Shown here: in pieces, positions 1 through 5,877 of the stretch
Layout: every line of letters starts with the position of its first letter
How positions within the stretch are numbered: the stretch's first letter is position 1
NCBI GenBank assembly: GCA_029856425.1
Contig: JAHQWZ010000105.1
Coordinates: 1-6,566 of the forward strand
Length of the DNA: 6,566 nucleotides
From: Candidatus Thorarchaeota archaeon
GTDB lineage: Archaea; Asgardarchaeota; Thorarchaeia; Thorarchaeales; Thorarchaeaceae
Direction: 5' to 3'
The notes under the pieces: model-generated
The model's database searches: none
What the model was told of the DNA's origin: nothing
What the model saw: only the letters and a program-made list of their open reading frames with translations
Made by a program: the position numbers and the translations under genes

Positions 1-780
1 ATAGAATATTTAGAAAAAATCAGATAATTTATGCTGTTTAATCTTTGGATTATTAGTTAAACTTTCAACATATTCCTCAATTAATATCATCCTTTGTTTT
101 GTGTAACTATCGAGATTGAAATCATTACATAAACTTATAGCACGAGGGATATATTTTTCAATTCCTCCACGATTAACAGTTAAAATAATTCTATTTCCAC
201 ACTTAGGGCATTTTCCACTATTCGATATGGGGGGGCGTCTGAATTTTTCATTACATTTAACACATCGAAAACTTTGAACTGCAAATTTTCTTAGATTACC
301 AAGTATATCTGGATTGAAATGGGTAGTTAAAATTTTCTCAGCTACTTTTTTTACATTGACAGCTCTAATAAGTTTTCCAAGGTGAAGCTGAGCATTAATT
401 TTATCATCCATAGTTTCATATAATTTATATGCTGTAATTATGGGACCTTCATTGATGTCTGTTGTTGGAATATTATACCCAATATTTTCATATTGTTCAG
501 GAGTTCCCAACCGATTTTTAACTAGCTTCATTTTTTTTTCAATTTCAGAAGGTAAGTGATAATGTTCAGTTGCTTCATATAATTCTAAGGGATATTTATA
601 TAAGGTATCAATATTATGTGCTTCAACATCAATCTCATTAGGATCAAGTTTTGTGCCAATTACTAAAGTGGCATCCATTCGCCCGCCTATTTTACTAGGA
701 AGATAATGTCTTGAAAAATTCAATAAAGGATCTAAGAGAAGCATAACTCCATCTTCATCACCATCGCAATTTCTCCGTTT
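1..780. other. AT-rich tract covering the 3' quarter of the DP2 gene
   Basis: Hand counting gives about 239 G+C in 780 bases (31%), against about 172 in the next 360 bases (48%). The change occurs over roughly bases 720-790, around codons 930-945 of DP2. Sense codons change with it: CAC, CCC, TAC and AGC occur just before the break, while AAA, AAT, GAT, TTA, AGA and TTT dominate after it. The frame is uninterrupted and the protein stays well conserved, so this is functional coding sequence of different composition. It contains homopolymers, such as nine T at 531-539 and seven G at 229-235, that do not break the frame. Origin by recombination or by contig chimerism cannot be decided from the sequence alone. 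Confidence 0.85.
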
Positions 781-3573
781 TGCAGCATGCCAGTAGGGGT
801 GTGCATAGCAAACGCTAGCATTTGTGAAACCAACAATTCTACCAATGATTCCTGCAGATGTATGCGGTGCTAGACCAATCACGAGCTGACCAACCATATC
901 CTCTGGACCCTTGAAGTTATAGAATCTCTCCTTCTTGTAGATCTTCTCCAAGCTGTCATCGACAAATCGTCCCACGCGCACCATATAGTCAGCACAGTTC
1001 TCAGGTACTATTAGGTCCTGAACCTTGAGTTCCAGTATTTGCATATCAGAAACAAGAGGTGCTCCCTTATGGTCGCTGAAGTAGCCTAGCTCACGCAGCT
1101 TGCGAACAGGGACTCCAACCTCTCGTGGTCTGAAATGTGTGAGGGGAGCGTCTGTGACATCAAAACGTGCTGTTCCGTCACGATAACAATACACATCATG
1201 TTTTGCCCGAAGGATTCCCTTTCCAAGATACTCGGGGATTTTCAGATCACTAGTAAGACCAAGAACTGCTCGTAGGTCATATGCTTGAGGCTCGTCTATC
1301 TCTGTTTTCACCCGCTCCAAAAGTGCCCTTATGTCAACTCGTTTCTCCTTAGTACCGCGCACCATTGCATCAAGATGTAATGAGCACATACCACTGGATG
1401 GGTCTACTGGCTGACCGCAATCTGGGTTAGCACACCACTTCTGCACCTCGGTATGGGTACCGCATGAGTTGCATCTTGATTCGAATGTTTCATTCTGACA
1501 TGTGGGACAGACTCGATTCACAAGTTCAATGTTGATGCCAGCAGATGGAAGTTCAGGTGCGGGTCTGTTGTTGTCAAGGTCATAATCATGAACTCGGGAG
1601 GTCTGTACTGTGCTCTTAGCCACCTTCACCATTCTGCGTTCGGTGGACAGGGAACGTCCAACAGGAAATAAAACTTGGACCGGAGGCCGCATCTTTCTCT
1701 CTTGCGCCTTTTCTGGTCGACCCATCCGAGCTCCGATAGAGAAGCCCATTTTATCTCTCAAGGGTACTTTCGCGCATGAGGCCAGCGCGTCTAATGCATT
1801 GCTACCAACCGCCGTGTCTTCCTTCTCACCAAGTTGTGATAAGATAGTCAGAGGACTGTCTGCCAACTCGATTTGTTTGCGGTCATCACTAAGAAAGTGC
1901 GAAACTCCAAGCTTCTCCAGCATGGTCTTGTATTTCGGGTCGTAGGGAAGTGTCATTCGTTCGCCATCTGGACTTTCCCTAATCTTGTGCGTCCTGAGTA
2001 GCCAGCTCCTGAGATCAAGCATGTTCTCTACGTTGAGTGCAGACCAGCGGTACAGGTATCTAGGATGCAGCGGAGTCCCAAATTTAGTTGAAATAATGAT
2101 AGCTTCCTCTGGACTTGGGATTCGGATTAATGGCGACTCAATGAGAGCATCTATGTCTTCAGTAGTGATGTCAGAACCGGCAAGCAGCTTCTGCAGCTTC
2201 TTTTCATCAAGACTCGAATATACTCTTTCAAGGTCGTGGGACCACCATTCTTCGCAATATCCCGAAGGGACCAATGGATGATTATTCTCTAGAAATTCAC
2301 CTAATGCCACAAGAATGTCACCCAGGTAGAGAATACGCTCTACCTGACCCTGAAGTTTTCGCGCTTCACTAACCGAGAACACCTGTCTTACTGACTCATC
2401 CTTCAGTAGAACGATAGGCCCCTCTATTGTGTCGACAGGAGCAACAATAGAGCCTTTGCCAGGACGTTCAGTTCTGATATGGGTCCCTGGAGCAAGGAAC
2501 TCGTCAACGAGGAACATGGTAGCGGGATGAACTCCAACTCCGGCAAGGCCCGTGTTACGCGACCTGCCATATCTTAGTCTGAATCCTCCTATGCTAGAAG
2601 GATGGGAAAAGACTGGTCTTCCTCCGATGACATCAGCCAGATAGTCAGACTTGGGCTCGAGCTTCTTCTCAACCGAGTCTTCAGCCTCAGCCAATGCTGC
2701 CTTGGACGTCTTCACAGCTAGATCATTCAACCATTCCCAGCCCTTTATTGAGTTCTCATTGACTATCTTAGCCAGCTTTGTAGCCCTACCAACGACCCCA
2801 TCATTTAGAACTAGGACTGCTCCTCCGCGAACACGATTGGATTCTATTCTGTCAATATCACGACTTCCAGTTACCTCGAATTCCTCTGTAGGTTCTCCTG
2901 TAAGCATAATTGGGAGCTTAGCCGCAGCAAGCTTGACCAGTTCTGGTTCAACAGGATATTGCAGATGCATGAGCCTTGCATATAGCTCCACTTCCTCTAG
3001 AGCGCGCTCGATTTCACGTTCAGATGCCACAAAAGGAGGCAGTTCAAGGACCTGTCGCACATAGTCTGCTACAAGCACTGTCATTGCAGCCTCGGTACCG
3101 CCCGCCGCACGGATAGGCCCAGCGAGGTAGAGAGCAAGATATCGATCATCACCAGCTCCCCGTATTGACACCTTTGAAATGCCTTCCAAAGGAGCAGCCG
3201 TTATGCTCTCCGTCAGGATAGCAAGAGCCACACGAACGGCCTTGTCAGCAGCCTTTTCCTTATCTTTAATCGCTCCTAGCTTTCCTAACGCAATCTCTCC
3301 CGCAACTGCAAAGGCCACTTCTTCACGAGTTTCATACTCCTGAATGAGCTCCCTTATTCGCTTAGCCACACCAACGGGACCTTCGAGGGTCGCCTCTACA
3401 CGGGCTGCAACATCATAGGCTGGTGGAATTTCAACTCGCGTTGTGGGATCATATCCCATTGCCCTGGCTTTTTCCGCAATCTTATAGATCTTCTCAACCT
3501 CTTTGTTCAGGGCTTCAAAGTACTGAGCGTAGCTCACACTGTGGGTAGGAAGGCTTGGTACGGACTCGGTCAC
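10..3573 (-). CDS. polC: DNA polymerase D large (catalytic) subunit DP2
   Basis: This is the catalytic subunit of the archaeal heterodimeric replicative polymerase PolD; it pairs with DP1, the exonuclease subunit, which is not in the window. At 1187 residues it is slightly shorter than the Pyrococcus protein (about 1260) and aligns with it end to end from memory. Visible landmarks are an N-terminal block with APLEGI (128-132) and AGPIR..GGT (151-160), GGFRLRYGRSR (329-339), the core block IGARMGRPEKAQERKM (613-628), PHTSAGI (903-909), and the catalytic NCDGDED (935-941), with D937 and D939 as expected metal ligands. Putative zinc sites are C689/C692/C701/C704, C714/C719/C730/H733 and C1104/C1107/C1122/C1125. 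The last eight residues, QHKLSDFF, form a PCNA-interacting (PIP) box. The start is GTG: an in-frame stop lies three codons upstream and the first internal ATG (codon 39) would cut off conserved sequence. No intein is present. The 3' quarter is markedly AT-rich relative to the rest. Confidence 0.97.
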   Translation of the reverse strand: MTESVPSLPTHSVSYAQYFEALNKEVEKIYKIAEKARAMGYDPTTRVEIPPAYDVAARVEATLEGPVGVAKRIRELIQEYETREEVAFAVAGEIALGKLGAIKDKEKAADKAVRVALAILTESITAAPLEGISKVSIRGAGDDRYLALYLAGPIRAAGGTEAAMTVLVADYVRQVLELPPFVASEREIERALEEVELYARLMHLQYPVEPELVKLAAAKLPIMLTGEPTEEFEVTGSRDIDRIESNRVRGGAVLVLNDGVVGRATKLAKIVNENSIKGWEWLNDLAVKTSKAALAEAEDSVEKKLEPKSDYLADVIGGRPVFSHPSSIGGFRLRYGRSRNTGLAGVGVHPATMFLVDEFLAPGTHIRTERPGKGSIVAPVDTIEGPIVLLKDESVRQVFSVSEARKLQGQVERILYLGDILVALGEFLENNHPLVPSGYCEEWWSHDLERVYSSLDEKKLQKLLAGSDITTEDIDALIESPLIRIPSPEEAIIISTKFGTPLHPRYLYRWSALNVENMLDLRSWLLRTHKIRESPDGERMTLPYDPKYKTMLEKLGVSHFLSDDRKQIELADSPLTILSQLGEKEDTAVGSNALDALASCAKVPLRDKMGFSIGARMGRPEKAQERKMRPPVQVLFPVGRSLSTERRMVKVAKSTVQTSRVHDYDLDNNRPAPELPSAGINIELVNRVCPTCQNETFESRCNSCGTHTEVQKWCANPDCGQPVDPSSGMCSLHLDAMVRGTKEKRVDIRALLERVKTEIDEPQAYDLRAVLGLTSDLKIPEYLGKGILRAKHDVYCYRDGTARFDVTDAPLTHFRPREVGVPVRKLRELGYFSDHKGAPLVSDMQILELKVQDLIVPENCADYMVRVGRFVDDSLEKIYKKERFYNFKGPEDMVGQLVIGLAPHTSAGIIGRIVGFTNASVCYAHPYWHAAKRRNCDGDEDGVMLLLDPLLNFSRHYLPSKIGGRMDATLVIGTKLDPNEIDVEAHNIDTLYKYPLELYEATEHYHLPSEIEKKMKLVKNRLGTPEQYENIGYNIPTTDINEGPIITAYKLYETMDDKINAQLHLGKLIRAVNVKKVAEKILTTHFNPDILGNLRKFAVQSFRCVKCNEKFRRPPISNSGKCPKCGNRIILTVNRGGIEKYIPRAISLCNDFNLDSYTKQRMILIEEYVESLTNNPKIKQHKLSDFF

Positions 3574-3604
3574 ATCTCGTCAGACCTTCGTTATTAGTTC
3601 ATGT

Positions 3605-3618
3605 CTTTTATCTTTCGG
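3605..3618 (-). promoter_or_regulatory. Candidate BRE/TATA promoter for the DP2 gene
   Basis: Read on the minus strand the bases are CCGAAAGATAAAAG. A purine-rich CGAAA stretch resembling an archaeal TFB-recognition element directly precedes an A/T-rich TATA-like ATAAAA. Archaeal transcription usually begins about 25 bases downstream, which would be near 3583. That would leave a leader of about ten bases before the GTG start at 3573. The assignment rests on position and resemblance only. The palindromic TTTAAA at 3656-3661 is an alternative that would give a leader of about 60 bases. Confidence 0.4.
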
Positions 3619-3633
3619 CTAGACTAAGCTAGC
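3618..3633. repeat. Short inverted repeat upstream of the DP2 promoter
   Basis: GCTAG (3618-3622) and CTAGC (3629-3633) form a perfect 5-base inverted repeat around a six-base spacer. The right arm overlaps the 8-base palindrome AGCTAGCT (3627-3634). It sits between the two candidate TATA elements, directly upstream of the candidate BRE for DP2, which is a usual place for a regulator site. Repeats this short can occur by chance, and no known operator is recognised. Confidence 0.25.
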
Positions 3634-3655
3634 TCGGCGTTTTTGAGTAGTGAGC

Positions 3656-3661
3656 TTTAAA
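3656..3661 (+). promoter_or_regulatory. Candidate TATA box (TTTAAA) for the RPA gene
   Basis: TTTAAA lies 63 bases before the TTG start of the RPA gene, preceded by the purine-containing AGTGAGC. With the usual archaeal spacing, transcription would begin near 3685, giving an untranslated leader of about 40 bases. The hexamer is a perfect palindrome, so it could in principle also serve the divergent DP2 gene. A 6-base A/T match is weak evidence on its own. Confidence 0.35.
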
Positions 3662-3674
3662 GCAGATACCATGT

Positions 3675-3710
3675 ACGTCATGTTGACTAAACGTCATCAG
3701 TAGTCGTCAG
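3675..3710 (+). repeat. GTCA-containing repeats near the RPA transcription start
   Basis: ACGTCAT occurs at 3675-3681 and again at 3691-3697, sixteen bases apart, and a third related GTCGTCAG lies at 3703-3710. The first copy also makes an imperfect palindrome, GTCA-TGT-TGAC (3677-3687). TCGTCAG (3704-3710) recurs at 3577-3583, just before the DP2 start. These surround the predicted RPA transcription start and leader, so they could be regulator sites, but no family is identifiable and the copies are short. Confidence 0.25.
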
Positions 3711-3723
3711 GACGGTAATAGAA

Positions 3724-5853
3724 TTGCTCACACTTGAGGAAACGATCGAGCTCATTCTGAAACATACAGAGTATCAGCGTGATGAAGTTCTCAAAATGAT
3801 TGAGGAGAAGAGACAGGAGCTTGGTCCAGAGGTTGTTAATGAAGAATCAGCTGCCATGATTATTGCACGCGAGCTTGGTATTGACCTGCAACAGGTTTCT
3901 GCAAAAGCGCGAATTAGAATTGAGGACATAACCGAATCAACTGGAAGAGTCCCATTGACTGCACGAGTAGTCAGCAGGAACCCGATTAGAACTTTTACAC
4001 GTAAGGATGGGGGCGAGGGGAAAGTTGCCAGTCTGTTCGTTGCAGACGAAACGGGTGAAATAAGAGTCACACTCTGGGATGAGATAACTCGCGTTGTTGA
4101 TGAGGACATAGTCAAGATTGGTGATGTCATTCAGCTACGTGGAGGTTATGTGAAGAAAGGACTGGGCGATGCCCTTGAAATCAACATGGGTCGTATGTCG
4201 GGTATAAAGGTCCTAGACGAGTATGAGATTGAAGACCTTGGCATCGAATTCGGTGAAACCCCCTCTACAAAGATTGGTGAGCTTCAAGAAGAGAAGATGT
4301 TCAACATAACGGTCACCGCCAAAATTCAGAAGGTCTTTCCACTGTCAACATTCTCTAGAGATGATGGAGAGGGCAAAGTCCTGAGATTGATTGTTGCAGA
4401 CGAAACGGGTGAAACAGGATGCGTATTCTGGGACAAGGACGCCGAAGTAATGGAAGATGCCAAAGTGGGCGAGGTTTTCAGACTCAGTGGAGCATACACT
4501 AAAAGAGGGCGCTACGGCAATATTGAGATTCATGCTGGGAGATCGGCTCAGATAGAAAGAGATCTGAAAGTCAAGATTGATGCTGTGAAACCATCAGAGG
4601 AAATGACCTTATCACCGGTTGGCGAGAAACAGATTGCAGACATCACTCTAGAGATGCGTGATGTAGATGTTGAGGGCAAAGTTGTTCAGATGTTTCCAAT
4701 CAACACATTTGACAGGAATGGAAAGGAGGGCAGAGTGCAGAACATAATCATCGCAGATGAGTCTGCTCAAATCCGACTTACCTTTTGGAACGAGGATGTA
4801 GAAAAAATAGAGGGTCTCAAGGTAGATGATGTGGTCAGCGTTAGGCACGCCTATGCCAAGGAGGGGTATAGAGGCGGCGTGGAGATTCATATGGGACGTG
4901 ACGCTGAGATTACAATCAACCCTAAGGGATCGAAACTCAGGAAATTGGACGTGTCGGCGGTTTCTCTATCAACACCTGAACCTATTGGTAAGAGGACCCT
5001 TTCAGACATCGGCGTTGACATGCGCGACGTTGATATTGAAGGCAAGGTAGTCAGAGTGTTTCCAGTCAATACATTTGACAGAAACGGAGCAAAGGGGCAA
5101 GTCCAGAATGTTATCATTGCAGATGAAACTGCACAGATGCGGCTGACTTTCTGGAATGAAGATGTGGACAAAGTCAAGACCCTAAAGGAAGGTGATGTGA
5201 TTAGTGTTAAGCATGTGTACGCCAAGGAAGGATTCAGGGGCGGAGTGGAGGTCCATGTTGGTCGAAGAGCCGAGATTGAGATCAATCCAAAAGGTTCCCG
5301 TCTGGAGCAGCTGGAACTGACCGACCTTTCATCACAACCAAAGACACAGCCTGCTGGCAGAGTGCTGATTGGTGATATAGACGACAGTAGTGAAGGAAAG
5401 AGCGTCGAGGTCTGTGGAGTTGTAGTGGGAATCTCCCAGAAAAGCCCAGTATATCCCGCTTGCCCAAGTTGTAGAAAGAAAGTGGAAGAGGCAGAGGAAC
5501 GATTCACATGTGCCGTCTGTGGAGATGTGAAAGAGCCTGACTACAGGATGCTGTACAAGATTACTGTCGATGACGGTTCAGGTTCTATAAGGACCACTCT
5601 TTTTGGAGAGGCCGGTGAGGCGCTGCTTCAGATGACTGCGGCAGATGCTCAGGAACTCATAAAGAGATCAGGGAATAGACTTGAACCGTTGGAACGAAAT
5701 GCTGATAGAACTCTGGGAAGATACGTTGCAGTCCAGGGCCGTGTGTCCAAGTTCAAAGACTCTTTGGACATCACTGCAAGTGGCATCACATTCCCCGACC
5801 CTGTGGAAGAGAGTAAGCGTATGAGAGAAGCTATTAACGGACTAATGAGCTAA
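3724..5853 (+). CDS. Replication protein A-like ssDNA-binding protein with five OB folds and a zinc finger
   Basis: This is a single-stranded-DNA-binding protein of the archaeal RPA family, acting at replication forks and in repair and recombination. An N-terminal helical region (about 1-60), with the MIEEKRQEL and AAMIIARELGIDL pattern, matches the start of known archaeal RPAs. OB folds follow at about 64-165, 183-282, 304-403 and 426-525, each with the same layout: FPxNTF-like strand, (V/I)ADE(T/S), FW or LW, then (G/D)(D/E)V, then a YxK(E/K/R)G and IHxGR-like end. A fifth C-terminal OB domain (about 546-690) carries a zinc site with C580/C583/C596/C599 and the DDGSGSIRTTLFGE segment. Known archaeal RPAs range from one to about five OB folds, so 709 residues is at the large end. 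The TTG start is chosen because the N-terminal domain begins there; an in-frame stop lies at 3688-3690 and the first internal ATG (codon 25) would remove conserved helix. GGACGG at 3710-3715 is only a poor Shine-Dalgarno match. The gene is divergent from DP2. Confidence 0.92.
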   Translation: MLTLEETIELILKHTEYQRDEVLKMIEEKRQELGPEVVNEESAAMIIARELGIDLQQVSAKARIRIEDITESTGRVPLTARVVSRNPIRTFTRKDGGEGKVASLFVADETGEIRVTLWDEITRVVDEDIVKIGDVIQLRGGYVKKGLGDALEINMGRMSGIKVLDEYEIEDLGIEFGETPSTKIGELQEEKMFNITVTAKIQKVFPLSTFSRDDGEGKVLRLIVADETGETGCVFWDKDAEVMEDAKVGEVFRLSGAYTKRGRYGNIEIHAGRSAQIERDLKVKIDAVKPSEEMTLSPVGEKQIADITLEMRDVDVEGKVVQMFPINTFDRNGKEGRVQNIIIADESAQIRLTFWNEDVEKIEGLKVDDVVSVRHAYAKEGYRGGVEIHMGRDAEITINPKGSKLRKLDVSAVSLSTPEPIGKRTLSDIGVDMRDVDIEGKVVRVFPVNTFDRNGAKGQVQNVIIADETAQMRLTFWNEDVDKVKTLKEGDVISVKHVYAKEGFRGGVEVHVGRRAEIEINPKGSRLEQLELTDLSSQPKTQPAGRVLIGDIDDSSEGKSVEVCGVVVGISQKSPVYPACPSCRKKVEEAEERFTCAVCGDVKEPDYRMLYKITVDDGSGSIRTTLFGEAGEALLQMTAADAQELIKRSGNRLEPLERNADRTLGRYVAVQGRVSKFKDSLDITASGITFPDPVEESKRMREAINGLMS
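4633..4932 (+). repeat. OB-fold repeat unit 3 of RPA (copy A of internal duplication)
   Basis: Codons 304-403 align without gaps to codons 426-525, exactly 366 bases (122 codons) downstream. By hand count about 71 of 100 residues are identical, including blocks such as NTFDRNG, RLTFWNEDV, YAKEG and NPKGS. Many codons differ only at the third base, so the duplication is old and the protein sequence has been held by selection. OB folds 1 and 2 share the plan but are far less similar. Confidence 0.9.
4999..5298 (+). repeat. OB-fold repeat unit 4 of RPA (copy B of internal duplication)
   Basis: Second member of the pair described for 4633-4932. The 22-residue linker between the two copies (codons 404-425) is rich in Ser, Leu and Lys and contains a TPEPIGK stretch, suggesting a flexible connection. 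After copy B a Gln/Ser/Pro-rich linker (about 526-545) leads to the zinc-containing OB domain. Confidence 0.9.
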
Positions 5854-5873
5854 GGTCAATCAGTCCTTAGTTT
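5847..5873. terminator. Small hairpin between the convergent genes, possible terminator
   Basis: CTAAGG (5850-5855) and CCTTAG (5865-5870) are perfect inverted repeats with a nine-base loop. Three more pairs, two of them G-T, can extend the stem to 5847/5873. The stem includes the RPA stop codon TAA (5851-5853), and the plus strand continues with TTTCATTC. Archaeal termination mostly depends on T-rich tracts, and this T-run is weak, so the terminator call is tentative. Only 24 bases separate the two stop codons. Confidence 0.35.
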
Positions 5874-5877
5874 CATT

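Noticed and set aside
1..780. AT-rich 3' part of DP2 as a separate foreign gene or mobile element
   Set aside because: It is in frame and continuous with DP2, encodes the expected conserved C-terminal domain, and shows no terminal repeats or transposase.
2651..3064. 137-residue plus-strand frame inside the DP2 gene (also 1610-1945 and 1985-2281)
   Set aside because: Antisense to highly conserved DP2 coding sequence, low-complexity Ser/Arg-rich translations, no start context.
3671..3703. Ten-codon upstream open frame (ATG at 3671, stop at 3701-3703) before the RPA gene
   Set aside because: Starts before the predicted transcription start, is very short, and has no ribosome-binding site; probably chance.
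4887..5507. 206-residue open frame on the minus strand inside the RPA gene
   Set aside because: Serine/threonine/leucine-rich shadow of the plus-strand OB-fold repeats with no recognisable motif; the plus-strand protein is clearly the real one.
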